This document shows positions 19,871-63,830 of a stretch of 64,000 nt of DNA, piece after piece. This DNA comes from Camarhynchus parvulus (lineage: Eukaryota; Chordata; Aves; Passeriformes; Thraupidae): assembly GCF_901933205.1 (NCBI RefSeq), contig NW_022148248.1:248001-312000 (forward strand). The letters are read 5' to 3'. Below the pieces are notes generated by a model, which saw only the letters and a program-made list of their open reading frames with translations, had not been told where the DNA came from and did no database searches. The first letter of the stretch is position 1. The number at the start of each line of letters is the position of its first letter. Position numbers and translations under genes: made by a program.

Positions 19871-22800
19871 CTGGGGGAGGGGCAAAGGTGAGGGGGGAGG
19901 GGCTTTGAGGGGGCTGGGGGAGGGGCTTTAAGGGGTGGGGGAGGGGCGGAGCACTCACGTGTGGGGGCGGGGCCTGCGGGGCGGAGCCGTGGGCGGGGAA
20001 ACTGCCGGGGGAGGCGGCGCGGGGGGGGGCGGGGAACGGCAGCGCCGGCTGGGGGGGGGGGGGTGGGGGGGGGAGGGGCACAGGCCCCGCCCCTCCCCCA
20101 CACTCACCCCCCCCCCCCGTTAAAAAAAAAAACAACAACCAACAAAATTTTGGGGGAAAAAAATCTCCAAATCTGCCCCTCCCCCATTCCCAGCTCTGCC
20201 CCTCCCCCCACCAAACCCTGCGCCCCTCCCCCCACTTGTCTCCCTCAGGATTTCCCCGATTCCCCTCCCCCACCCACCTCCTGCCCCTCCCCCCTCAAAC
20301 CCCTCCATGCCCCCCCCTCAGAATTCCCCCATTCCCCTCCCCCCACCCTCCCCTTTGCCCCTCCCCCACCCCCTTTAGCCCCTCCCCCCACCTTGGCGTT
20401 GCCCTGGATGGCCACGGGCAGTTGGGGGCTGGGCAGGAGGGCGGGGCCGGGGTGCAGCGCCTGCGGGGGGTGGGGGAGGGGTGAGGGGGGCGGGGACCCC
20501 CTGCCCCTCCCCCCACCCTCCAAACCCGCCCCCTTTCCCCTCCCCCACCCCAAATTCCGGCTGTGCTGCCCCTCCCCCACCTCGCCAAACCCTGATTGGC
20601 TGCTGGCCCCTCTCACTGGCCCCACCCCTTTCCCATGGCTCCTCCCCCTTTCCTGAGGCCCCGCCCCCCCCGGTCTTGCTGAACCCTGATTGGCCCCTTA
20701 ACCATTGTCCCGCCCCCTTTCCTTTGGCCCCGCCCCACTGCCAGGCTCAGTAAACCCTGATTGGCCTATGTAACATGGCCCCGCCCCCTTTTCCAAGGCC
20801 CCGCCCCACTTTGGGCTTGCTGAACCCTGATTGGCCCCTTTTACAAGGCCTCACCCCTTTGTATGAGGCCCCGCCCACTTTTATGAGGCCCCGCCCCACT
20901 GATGAGTTTGCTGCACCCTGATTGGCCCCTTTCCCGTGGCCCCGCCCCACTCACGGGCTCGCTGAAGCCTGATTGGCTGTTGGCGTGCTCCAGCTGCTTC
21001 TGCAGCGGCAGCGACGAACTGGGGGGGAGGAACCCTGGGGGGGGAGGGGAGGGCACAGCGGGGCAGCGGCCCACAGGTGCAGCCAGGTACCCACAGGTGT
21101 GCCCAGGAGTGCCCAGGTGTGCCCCAGGTGTGCCCCAGGAGTGCCCAGGAGTGCCCAGGTGTGCCCAGGTCTGCCCAGGAGTGCCCAGGTGTGCCCAGGT
21201 GTGCCCCAGGTGTGCCCAGGTGTGCCCAGGAGTGCCCAGGTGTGCCCAGGTGTGCCCCAGGAGTGCCCAGGTGTGCCCAGGTGTGCCCCAGGTGTGCCCA
21301 GGAGTGCCCAGGTGTGCCCCAGGAGTGCCCCAGGTGTGCCCAGGAGTGCCCCAGGTGTGCCCCAGGTGTGCCCAGGAGTGCCCAGGTGTGCCCCAGGAGT
21401 GCCCAGGTGTGCCCCAGGTGTATCCCAGGTGTGTTTTAGCTGTGCCCAGGTGTTCCCAGTTGCCCCCAGGCGTGCCCAGCCGTGCCCAGGTGTGTTCAGG
21501 GTGCCCCCAGCCGTGTCCAGGTGTGCCCAGGTGTGCCCAGGAGTGCCCAGGTGTGTTCAGGGTGCCCCCAGCCGTGCCCCCCGTGCCCTCACCTGGCTGT
21601 GCGGGGGGGAAGTGCCCGTGCAGGCCGAAGGCGCCCCCTGGCGGCTGCTGGGGCAGGAACGGCAGCGCCGGGAACGCGGCGGGGGCTGGGAGAGACCAGG
21701 ACGGACCAGTATAAACCAGTATGGACCAGTATGGACCAGTACAGACCAGTATAAACCAGTACGGACCAGTACATAGCAGTATAACCCAGTCCCCCCCAAT
21801 CCCTTCCCAGTCCCTCCCAAACGCCCCACCGTCCCAGTTTATCCATCCCCCAGTCCCCCAGTCCCCTCATCCCCCATCCCCCATCCATCCCAGTCCATCC
21901 CAGTCCATCCCAGTCCATCCCAGTCCCCCCAGTTTGATCCCAGTCCCTCCCAGTCCCTCCCAGTCCATCCCAGTCCATCCCAGTCCCTCCCAGTCCCCCC
22001 CAGTCCATCCCAGTCCATCCCAGTCCATCCCAGTCCACCCGCTCCCCCAGTCCCTCCCATCCCCCCAGTCCCTCCCAGTCCCCCCAGTTTGGTCCCTCCC
22101 AGTCCCTCCCATCCATCCCAGTCCATCCCATCCCTCCCAGTCCCCCACCTCCCATCCATCCCAGTCCATCCCAGTCCCCCCAGTCCCCCCAGTCCCCCCA
22201 GTCCCTCCCAGTTTGATCCCAGTCCCTCCCATCCCTCCCAGTCCCCCAGTCCCAGTCCATCCCAGTCCATCCCAGTCCATCCCAGTTCCCCAGTCCCCCA
22301 GTCCCCCTCCCAGTCCACCCAGTTTGTCCATCCCAGTCCCTCCCAGTCTCCCCCAGTCCATCCCCCAGTCCATCCCAGTCCCTCCCAGTCCCCCCAGTCC
22401 ACCCAGTCCCCCAGTCCCCCAGTCCATCCCAGTCCATCCCAGTCCCCCCATCTCCCAGTCCCCCTATCCCATCCATCCCAGTCCCCCAGTCCCCCCCAGT
22501 CCATCCCAGTCCATCCCAGTCCCGCAGCTGTTGGGCTCCTCCATAGGCCGGGGGGGGTTGGGCGGGGGGGAAGGGCGGGGGCGGGGCCGGGCTCTGCCCC
22601 ACCCCGAAGGGGGCGGGGCCAGGCCCCCCCTGGGCCCCCCCGAAGGCTCCGGGGTCCCCCCCGGCCCCGAAGGGCGGCTGGGCCCCGAAATGGCGGGGCT
22701 GCAATGGGGAGGGGGCGTCAGCAATTTGGGGAGGGGTCCCAAACCACCCCAGGAACCCCAAACAACCCCCAGACCCCCCCAAAACCCCCAAATCCCCCCC

Positions 22801-25800
22801 AAAATCCCTCCCAATTCCACCCCAAATCCCCCTAAATTCCTCCCAAACCCCCCAAAATTCCCCCCAGTCCCCCAAATTCTCCCCCAAAATCTCCCCAATC
22901 CTCCCAAAATCCCCAATTCCCCCTAAATTCCTCCAAAATCCCACCAAATCCCCCAAAATCTCAACAAATCCCCCAAATCTCAACAAATCCCCCCAATTCC
23001 TCCCAAATCCCCAAAAATCCCCTGAAATCCCCCAAATTTCCCCCCCAAATCCCTCCAAAATCCCCAAAAACCTCAACAAATCCCCCCCAAATCCTCCCTA
23101 AATTCCTCCCAAACCTCCCAAAATCCCGCCCAGATCCCCCAAATCTTCCCCAAATCCCCCCAAACGCCCCCAGACTCACGCTGATCACGGGCGGCCCGAA
23201 CATTTGCTTGGCCCGGTCGGCCCCGATGAGCCCCGAGCGAGGCCCCCCCGGGCTGCCTGTGGGGACCCCAAAATCACCCAAAGTTACCCCAAAAATCACC
23301 CCAAAAACTCCCTCGAAGTCCGCTCAAAAATCACCCCCAAAATCACCCGAAAATCGGCGCAAAATGACCCAAAAATCACCCAAAAATCACCTCACAGGCA
23401 GCCCCAACATCACCCCAAAATCAGCTGCAAAATCACCCCCAAAATCAGCCCGAAATTACCGTAAAATCGCCCCAAAATGACCCCAAAAGGAGCCACAGAC
23501 CCCTCTGGGACCCCCAGACCCCCAGGACCCCCCAAATCCCCCCAGGACCCCCCAATCCCCCTCACCTGTCATGCCCAGCAGGTGAGCCCCCGGCACCCCC
23601 AAACCCTGCGGGTAGGCGGCCGCGGTCAGCGTGGTCAGGTCACTGCAGAACGGGGCAAAACCACAAAAATCACCCCAAAACCGGCCAAAATCACCCCAAA
23701 ACCGGCCAAAATCACCCCAAAAACAGCACAAATCAACCCAAAATCAGCCCAAATCACCCCAAAACCAGCCAAAATCACCCCAAAACCAGCCAAAATCACC
23801 CCAAAAACGGCCAAAATCACCCCAAAACCAGCCAAAATCACCCCAAAACAGCCAAAATCACCCCAAAACCAGCCAAAATCCAAAACGCCAAAATCACCCC
23901 AAAACCAGCCAAAATCACCCCAAAACCGGCCAAAATCACCCCAAAACCAGCCAAAATCACCCCAAAACCAGCCAAAATCACACCAAAAACAGCCAAAATC
24001 ACCCCAAAACGGCCAAAATCACCCCAAAACCAGCCAAAATCACCCCAAAATCACCCCAAATCAACCCAAAACCAGCCAAAACCAACACAAAATCAGCACA
24101 AATCAACCCAAAATCACCTAAAAATCCCCCCAATATCAGCCAAAATCACCCTAAAACCAGCCCAAACCAACCCAAAACCAGCCAAAATCACACAAAATCA
24201 GCCAAAATCACCCCAAAACAGCAAATTAACCCAAAATCATCTCAAAATTCCCCCAAAATCATCTCAAAATTCCCCCAAAAACATCTCAAAATTCCCCCAA
24301 AACCAGCAAAAATCACCCCAAAATCACCTCAAAATCCCCCCAAAACAGCCAAAATCCCCCAAAAGCACCAAAATCAACACCAAACCAGCAAAAAGCACCC
24401 CAAAAGCACCAAAAATCAGCCAAAAAAAACCAGTGGAAAACACCCCAAAAACACCCAAAATTGCCCAAATCTGCCCCAAAGCAGCCCAAACCAGCCCGAA
24501 TCACACAAAACCCGCCCAGAATGACCCAAAATTGCCCCAAAACTACAAAAACTGCCCCAAATCGCCCCCAAAACCCCTCAAAAATCCCATTTTCCCTCAA
24601 AAATTTCAATTTTTCCCCAAAATCCCCACCACCCCCGAATTCCAATTTCCCCCCCAAAACTCCCATTTTTTCCCATTTTTCCCCCCGAATTCACAGTTTT
24701 TCCAAAATTCCAATTTTTCCCCCCAAATTTCCCATTTTCTCCCAAAATTCCCGTTTTTTTTTCACCATTTCCCCCCAAATTTCTCTTTTTTTCTCCGTTT
24801 TTCTCCCAAAATTCCCATTTTTTTTCCCCCCAAATTCCCATTTTTTCCCCCAAAACTCCCATTTTGCCCCCCAAAACTCCCATTTTTCTCCAAAAAAATC
24901 CCTTTTTTTTCCCATTTTCCCCTTTTTTTTCCCTAAAACTTCCCATTTTTTCCCAAAATTCCCATTTTTCACCCCAAATTGCATCGCCCACCTCTGCTCC
25001 TTGCGGCGCCGTTTCTCCTCCTCGTGCAGAACCTTCTTGAGCTGCAGGAAGAGCTGGTGCTTCTCCTCCTGCAGGGCCCCCAGCTTCTCCTGCAGCTTCA
25101 GCAGCTGGATTTGGGGAGAAAAATCAGAAATTTGGGAAAAAATGGGGAAAAAATGGTGATTTTTGGTGAAAAAACGGCGATTTTTGGTGAAAAAATGGGA
25201 TTTTTTGGGGGGTTTTTTATGGGGTTTCTCCTCCTGCAGGGCCCCCAGCTTCTCCTGCAGCTTCAGCAGCTGGATTTGGGGAGAAAAATGGGAATTTTGG
25301 GAAAAAATGGAGACAAAAATGGTGATTTTTGGTGAAAAACGGCGATTTTTGGGGTAAAAATGGGATTTTTTTGCAGGAAAAAATGGGATTTTGAGGGGTG
25401 TTTGATGGGGCTTCTGCTCCTGGAGAGTTCCCAGCTTCTCCTGCAGCTTCAGCAGCTGAATTTGGGGAGAAAAATGGGAATTTTGGGAAAAAATGGTGAT
25501 TTTTGGTGAAAAAACAGCGATTTTTGGGGTAAAAATGGGAATTTTTGGGGTAAAATGGGAATTTTTGGGGGGTTTTTGATGAGGCTTCTCCTCCTGCAGG
25601 GCCCCCAGCTTCTCCTGCAGCTTCAGCAGCTAAAATGGGGTGAAAAATGAGAAATTTGGGAAAAAATAGGGAAAAAATGGTGATTTTTGGTGAAAAAATG
25701 GGAATTTTGGGGGATAAACAGCAATTTTTGGAGGAAAAAACGAGATTTTTAGGGGTAAAAATGGGATTTTTAAGCGGATTTTTTGTTGATGATTTTAGGG

Positions 25801-27911
25801 CAGATATTTTTTATTTTTGGGGCGATTTTTGGGCCGGTTCTTGTTTTATTTTGGGTGATTTCTGGGCTGATTTTTCCAAGTTTTTGGGCAGATTTTAAAA
25901 TTTTTTGGGGGGGAGCATTTTTGGGGTGATTATTTTTATTTTTGGGGGGATTTTTGAGCTGTTTTTTTTTATTTTGGGGCTGATTGTGTCGGATTTTTTG
26001 GGGGATTTTTGGGCTGGATGTTTTGATTTCTTGGGGAATTTTGGGCTGACTTTTTTTAGTTTTGGGCTGATTTTTTGGGGGATATTTCAGGAGATTTTTT
26101 CGATTTTTTTGGGTTCATTTTTCTTGGATTTTAGGGGATTTTGGGGGGAATTTTTTGGGGGTTTTGGGGTGAATTTGTATGGGGATTTTTGGGGTGATTT
26201 TTTTGATTGTGGGGCAGATTTTGGTGTGAATGTTGGTGGTTTTTGCCCACCTGCTCATGGGTCTCCTCCAGGCTCATCCTCTCCTCCAGCGAGGCCGATT
26301 TTGGGGGAATTTTTGGGCTGATTTTTGGGTGAATTTTGGGCTGATTTTTTTGCGAACTTTTGCGAATTTTTTTGGTGCTGATTTTTTTTTTTTGGGGGAG
26401 ATTTTTGGGCTGATATTTTTAATTTTTATGGGGATTTTTGGGGCTGATATTTTGGATATTTTGGGAGATTTTCGAGCTGATTTTTTTTTTAATTTTTGGG
26501 GTTATTTTCGGGCTGATTTTTTTTTATTTTGGGCGGATTTTTTGGGTGATTTTTTGGGTGATTTTGAGGCTAATTTTGGGCTGATTTTTGGTGGGTTTTT
26601 GCCCACCTGCTCCCGCGTCTCCTCCAGGCTCATCCTCTCCTCCAGCTCCTTGCGCCGGCGCCGCTCCTGCTCCTCCCGAACCTTCTGCTCCATCATCTTG
26701 TCCACCTCCTCCTCCTCTGCGGCCAGGGGCACGCGGGGTCACTCAGGGGTCACTCGGGGGTCACCTGGTCATCACGGGACCATTGTCACCGACATTGGTC
26801 ACTGGATCATTGGTCATCACGGCACGGTTGGTCACATTGGTCACCAGGGTCATTCATTGGTCACTCATTGGCAGGTCAGGGGGTCACATTGGTCACTCAG
26901 GGGTCACATTGGTCACCAGGGTATTAATTGGTCATCATTGGTCACTCATTGGTCATCAGTCAATGTACATGGGTACAGAAATGACGACCATTGGGGTCTG
27001 GTCAGGGGTCATTCATTGGTCACTCATTGGTCACTCATTGGTCACTCATTGGTCACTCAGGGGGTCATTCATTGGTCATTCACGGTCACTCATTGGTCAT
27101 TCATTGGTCATTCATTGGTCACTCATTGGTCACTCATTGGTCACTCATTGGTCACTCGGGGTCATTCATTGGTCACTCATTGGTCATTCACGGTCACTCA
27201 TTGGTCACTCATTGGTCACTCATTGGTCATTCACGGTCATTCATTGGTCACTCATTGGTCACTCAGTGGTCACTCATTGGTCATTCACGGTCACTCATTG
27301 GTCACTCATTGGTCACTCATTGGTCACCAGGGATTTTTGGGGTCCCAGCTCCACCCTGACCCCACCCCCTCCCCAAAGGGGGCGTGGCCTGTTACCATAG
27401 GAACCCCGCCGGGGGCGTGGCCTACTGCCATGGGAACGCCACCGGGGGCGTGGCCAACTCTACAGAAACGGCGCCAAACGCGGCCTGGTTGCCATGGAGA
27501 CGCCGAGGGGGCGTGGCCTGTTGCTATGGATCCCCCCGCGGGGCCTGCTCCTGTTGCCATGGAAACCGCGCCTGGGCGGCGCGCGCGGCCTCGTCCCCTC
27601 ACGGAGCCCTCGGGGCTCCCCCGAACCTCCCCGGGACGCTCCGGGGCTCCCCATCCCTCAAGGACCCTCCGGGGCTGCCCGGGAACCATCTGGGGCTCCC
27701 CCGGCCCTCAGGGGCCCTCCGGGGCTCCCTTGGGCCCCCCGGGACCCTCCGGCCCTCAGCCTCCCCCGGGACCCTCCGAGGCTTCCCCGCCCCCCGGGAC
27801 CCTGCCGGAGCCCTCACCCTGCCGTTTGCGCTCCCTCTCCACCATGACGTGGCGGTGCAGAGCCCGAGCCATGGCCGAGCTCAGCTTCGGCCGCTCCAGC
27901 AGCGCCGGCAT
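19814..27911 (-). CDS. GPS2: GPS2, G-protein pathway suppressor 2, complete
   Basis: Ten coding exons (27911-27818, 26716-26607, 25104-24992, 23642-23566, 23256-23180, 22698-22521, 21685-21593, 21034-20955, 20460-20392, 19870-19814) total 948 bases, about 315 residues against 327 in human. GPS2 is a nuclear subunit of the NCoR/SMRT-TBL1-HDAC3 corepressor and also restrains UBC13 signalling. The start MPALLERPKLSSAMARALHR, the Glu/Arg-rich coiled coil (EEEEVDKMMEQK, LQEEKHQLFLQLKKVLHEEE), the ADRAKQMFGP motif, the LQKQLEHANSQSGF motif and the C-terminal QRFYHK all match the family. The middle is richer in Pro/Gly/Ala than in mammals. All donors and acceptors are canonical except the sixth exon's donor. 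Confidence 0.96.
19870..20390. repeat. CCCCTCCCCC-rich GPS2 intron 9
   Basis: Poly-C or poly-G tracts with CCCCTCCCCCAC units and a short A-rich stretch near 20120-20165. No exon or RNA gene is seen. Confidence 0.6.
20392..20460 (-). CDS. GPS2: GPS2 coding exon 9
   Basis: This 69-base phase-0 exon encodes ALHPGPALLPSPQLPVAI and QGNAK. The acceptor is CCCCCGCAG and the donor AAG|GTGGGG. Confidence 0.93.
20580..20950. repeat. GPS2 exon 8 donor-edge array with CCAAT motifs
   Basis: Five copies of GCTGAACCCTGATTGGCC-like sequence, spaced about 65-95 bases, match the exon 8 end GCTGAAGCCTGATTGGC. Each holds ATTGG (CCAAT on the gene strand) and a CCCCGCCCC box. Confidence 0.85.
20955..21034 (-). 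CDS. GPS2: GPS2 coding exon 8
   Basis: This 80-base exon encodes GFLPPSSSLPLQKQLEHA and NSQSGFSEP, ending at GTGAGT. Its final about 25 bases recur through the next intron. Confidence 0.93.
21070..21585. repeat. CCCAGGTGTGC minisatellite
   Basis: About 45 copies of (C)CCAGGTGTGC or CCCAGGAGTGC make up GPS2 intron 7. On the gene strand the unit reads GCACACCTGG, akin to the EIF5A intron 3 decamer. Confidence 0.92.
21593..21685 (-). CDS. GPS2: GPS2 coding exon 7
   Basis: This 93-base exon encodes APAAFPALPFLPQQPPGG and AFGLHGHFPPAQP. It joins exon 6 in phase to recreate the family sequence LRAP. The acceptor is TCTCCCAG and the donor G|GTGAGG. Confidence 0.92.
21690..22520. repeat. ACCAGTATAA / CCCAGTCCAT decamer array
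   Basis: About 80 decamers fill GPS2 intron 6 from exon 6 to exon 7. The gene strand reads ACTGGGATGG then ACTGGTTTAT. The array has no stop codons in one frame, which makes a meaningless long Trp/Gly-rich ORF. Confidence 0.93.
22521..22698 (-). CDS. GPS2: GPS2 coding exon 6, donor missing
   Basis: After CCATTGCAG the exon encodes PRHFGAQPPFGAGGDPG, a Pro-rich stretch and YGGAQQLR. Phase with the next exon requires the end at 22521, where the coding strand reads CTGCGGG followed by ACTGGGATGG instead of GT. The decamer array begins exactly there. Confidence 0.85.
22720..23170. repeat. CCCCCAAATCCTCCC array
   Basis: GPS2 intron 5 is made of AAATCCCCC, AAATTCCTCCC and AAATCTCAACA units. Nothing else is seen. 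Confidence 0.75.
23180..23256 (-). CDS. GPS2: GPS2 coding exon 5
   Basis: This 77-base exon encodes GSPGGPRSGLIGADRAKQMF and GPPVIS. ADRAKQMFGP is the family hallmark. The donor is AGC|GTGAGT. Confidence 0.94.
23566..23642 (-). CDS. GPS2: GPS2 coding exon 4
   Basis: This 77-base exon encodes SDLTTLTAAAYPQGLGVP to HLLGMT. The acceptor is TTCTGCAG and the donor G|GTGAGG. Confidence 0.94.
23650..24430. repeat. ACCCCAAAACCAGCCAAAATC array
   Basis: About 35 units of 21 bases start at the exon 4 acceptor side and decay towards 24430. No coding sequence. Confidence 0.9.
24580..24985. repeat. CCCAAAATTCCCATTTTT array
   Basis: Units of about 18-20 bases lie just downstream (gene sense) of the exon 3 donor. 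Confidence 0.8.
24992..25104 (-). CDS. GPS2: GPS2 coding exon 3
   Basis: This 113-base exon encodes LLKLQEKLGALQEEKHQLF and LQLKKVLHEEEKRRRKEQ, nearly identical to human. Copies of its first about 50 bases plus acceptor lie upstream at about 25222-25275, 25408-25460 and 25582-25632. Confidence 0.95.
25105..26600. repeat. Exon 3 acceptor-edge copies and GGGGATTTTT array
   Basis: Three copies of the exon 3 start plus acceptor sit in units of about 180 bases (25222-25640). Beyond that are TTTTTGGGCTGATTTT units and a copy of the exon 2 end at 26245-26300. Confidence 0.88.
26607..26716 (-). CDS. GPS2: GPS2 coding exon 2
   Basis: This 110-base exon encodes the acidic/basic coiled-coil segment EEEEVDKMMEQK to MSLEETREQ. 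The acceptor is GCCGCAG and the donor CAG|GTGGGC. A partial copy of its 3' end lies at about 26245-26300. Confidence 0.95.
26750..27330. repeat. CATTGGTCACT array in GPS2 intron 1
   Basis: About 45 units of CATTGGTCACT or CATTGGTCATT. The gene strand reads AGTGACCAATG, so every unit holds a CCAAT box and a TGACC half-site. Confidence 0.92.
27400..27815. repeat. GGGGGCGTGGCC and CGGGACCCTCCGGGGCTCCC units
   Basis: Two short arrays lie between the CCAAT array and GPS2 exon 1. The second, next to the exon 1 donor, has about ten 20-base units. Confidence 0.75.
27818..27911 (-). CDS. GPS2: GPS2 coding exon 1
   Basis: ATG is at 27911-27909. The exon encodes residues 1-31 (MPALLERPKL to ERERKRQ) and ends CAGG|GTGAGG, leaving one base for the next Glu codon. 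Confidence 0.95.
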
Positions 27912-28030
27912 CGTGGGAGGAACGAGGGGCCGCGGGGCCGGGCCGGGCCGAGGGGAACGAGCGGGGCCGGGCCGAGGCCGCGGTTCCGCTTCCGGAGCGG
28001 CGGGAACGGGAAAGGTTCCCCTCAGAGAGA
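27912..28030 (-). promoter_or_regulatory. GPS2: Probable GPS2 promoter
   Basis: CpG-rich sequence immediately 5' of the GPS2 ATG. A double ETS-type element, CCGGAAGCGGAA on the gene strand, occupies 27984-27995. There is no TATA box. The start site is not determined. Confidence 0.5.
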
Positions 28031-28580
28031 AGCCACGCCCCCCTGCGACGGGAACGAGGCTAAACCACGCCCCAAAAGAGCCGTGAGGCGAAGCCACGCC
28101 TTTTTTGCCATAAATGAGGCTTAACCACGCCCCCTGTGGTGGGAACGAGACTAAACCGCGCCCCAAATGAGCCATGAGGTGAAACCACGCCCACTCAAGC
28201 GGGAACGAGGCTAAACCACTCCCCAAAAGCGCAGTGAGGCGAAACCACGCCTTCTTTTGCCAGAAATGAGGCTAAACCACGCCCCGATTTCCTTCTAAGG
28301 AAAAACCACGCCCCTTGTGGGTGAACGAGGCTGAGCCACGCCCATGATGTCCTTGTGAGGTGAAGCCACGCCCCGTCCATCGGAAACGAGGTTAAACCAC
28401 GCCCTGATTACCATATAAGGAGAACACAGAGGTTTTAGGCAAAAATCGCGATAAAACCACGCCCTAATCGCCATATAAGGCGAAAACACGCCCCTTCGGA
28501 TCAAAACGAGGCTAAACCACGCCCTGATTTTCTTAAAAGGTTAAACCACGCCCCGATCGTTAAATATAAAGGAACCACGC
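28030..28580. repeat. ACGAGGCTAAACCACGCCCC array
   Basis: About eight units of roughly 60-70 bases lie between GPS2 and the NEURL4 3' end. Two units carry perfect CCATATAAGG CArG boxes (28411, 28471). Confidence 0.85.
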
Positions 28581-28702
28581 CCCTTTTGCTCCCTCAGGCT
28601 CCTCCCCCAAGCCCCGGGGGAATCCCCAGGGAATCCCCGACCCCTCCCCCACCCCGGGACCCCCCAGATTTCCCGCCCCTCCCCCACAAAGCATCTGAAT
28701 TT

Positions 28703-28728
28703 TTTATTTTTTTTCTCACGGTTTTATT
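28703..28728 (-). terminator. NEURL4: NEURL4 poly(A) signals
   Basis: The minus strand reads AATAAA at 28708-28703 and again at 28728-28723, about 1.2 kb after the NEURL4 stop codon. Confidence 0.6.
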
Positions 28729-28729
28729 T

Positions 28730-29968
28730 TGGGGAGGGGGGGGAGGGGAAAAGGGGGAGAGGGGCGCGACCCCCCCCTCCCCCTCCCCCACCCTCGCAGC
28801 AGCTTTAAATAAAAATTCATTTTTTAAAAAAACAAAACAAAACAAACAAAAAAAAAGACCAGAAACCCCCAAAAAAACCCAACCCCCCCCCCCCAAAAAA
28901 AAACCCCTCCCCCACCCCCGGATTCACATTTGGGGCAATAAATAAAGGCGGGGGGGAGGGGCTGTGCAGTGGGGAAGGGGCGGGGCAAGTGCTGTGACCC
29001 CTCCCCCCCCCTGAAAAAATGGGGTGAAACCTCCCAAAAATGGATCAGGGACCCCCAAAGAGCCCAAAAATTGGGGGGGACCCCCAGTTCCAGGGGGGTT
29101 TCCCCATTTTTTGGGGGGGATTTCCCAAAATCTTGGGGGAATTTCCCCAATTTTGGGGGTGCCCAAATTTTTTTTTGGGGGGGGTCCCCAAGTACAGGGG
29201 GGGGGTCTCCAAAATTTTCCTCCAATTTTGGGGATCCCCATCCCTGGGGATTTCCTTGGGGGGATTTTCCTTCCTTGGAGAAATTCCCAAATTTTGGGGG
29301 GAAATTCCAAAATTTTGGGGGGGAAATTCCCAAATTTATGGAGGGAAGAATTCCCCAATTTTTTGGAGAAATTTCCCCAATTTTTTGTAGAAATTCCCTC
29401 GTTTTTCTTGAAGGAATTCTCCCGTTTTTTGGAGAAATTTTCAGTGGTTTTTTTTTTTGGAGAAATTCCCCCGATTTTGGGTGATAATTCCCCCAAATTT
29501 CTTGAAGGAATTCAAGAAATGTTTCCCATTTTTCAGGGAAATTTCCCCATTTTTTTTTGGAGAAACTCCTCCGTTCTTGGAGTGATTTCCCCAATTTTTC
29601 TTGGAGAAATTCCTCAATTTTGGGATGATTCCCCCCATATTTTGGGGATCATTTCCCCCATTTTTGAGGCAATTTCCTCCCCATTTTTGGGGATAATCCC
29701 CCCTTATTTTTGGGGCTATTTCTTCAATATTTTTGGGGATAATTTCCCCCATTTTTGAGGCCATTTCCCCCATATTTTTGAGGCAATTTCCCCAACATTT
29801 CTGGGGTGATTCCCCCCATATTTTGGGGATAATCCCCCCATTTTTCAGGCGATTTCCCCCCATATTTTTGGGGCTCCCCCATATTTCTGGGCTGACTCCC
29901 CCCATATTTTGGGGATGATTCCCCCCCATTTTGGGGCTGATTTCCCCGTTTTCGGGGCCGTTTCCCGC
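28730..29968. repeat. NEURL4 3' UTR, AATTTTGGGGGAAATTCCCC array
   Basis: The 3' UTR is an array of AATTTTTGGGG(G/A)AATTTCCCC units with ATATTTTTGGGG variants near 29640-29930, preceded by poly-C and poly-A tracts. The long frames in it are low complexity. Confidence 0.75.
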
Positions 29969-63153
<33,185 letters not shown>

Positions 63154-63159
63154 CTGGAA

Positions 63160-63830
63160 ACGCAAAAAAACGCAAAAGAAATGGGTTTTTAGAGAAAAAT
63201 GGGATTTTTGGGGGGTATTACTGAGATAAAATGGGATTTGGGGACATCTGGAACTCCAGCTCGGCCGGGTCCAGCGCGGTGACGCCCACCTCGATGGAGC
63301 CGCTCCACGAGTTCACCTGGAAACGCAAAAAAACGCAAAAGAAATGGGATTTTTAGAGAAAAAAATGGGATTTTTTGGGCGTAAAATGGAGAAAGAATGG
63401 GATTTGGGGAGGGTTTGGGGACATCTGGAACTCCAGCTCAGCCGGGTCCAGGGCGGTGACGCCGACCTCGATGGAGCCGCTCCACGAGTTCACCTGGAAA
63501 CGCGACAAAACGCAAAAGAAATGGGATTTTTAGAGAAAAAAACGGGATTTGGGGACATCTGGAACTCCAGCTCGGCCGGGTCCAGGGCGGTGACGCCCAC
63601 CTCAATGGAACCGCTCCACGAGTTCACCTGGAAATGAGAGAAAACGCAAAAAATTTGGGATTTTTAGAGAAAAAAATGGGATTTTTTGGGCGTAAAATGG
63701 AGAAAGAATGGGATTTGGGGAGGGTTTGGGGACATCTGGAACTCCAGCTCAGCCGGGTCCAGCGTGGTGACGCCGACCTCGATGGAGCCGCTCCACGAGT
63801 TCACCTGGAAACGCAAAAAATTTGGGATTT
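63160..63830. repeat. Four upstream copies of the NHR1 exon acceptor edge
   Basis: Copies of the first about 65 coding bases plus acceptor (CTCCACGAGTTCACCTGGAA at the right end of each) lie at about 63250-63322, 63430-63500, 63560-63632 and 63743-63812, with GGGATTTTTAGAGAAAAAAA between. All lie upstream of the exon on the gene strand. Confidence 0.93.

Noticed and set aside
21589..23079. A 496-residue Trp/Gly/Asp-rich minus-strand frame
   Set aside because: It runs from GPS2 exon 6 through the stop-free decamer array and is out of frame with exon 7.
26230..28086. A 618-residue plus-strand frame opposite GPS2
   Set aside because: Antisense to GPS2 exons 1-2 and the CCAAT array; low complexity.
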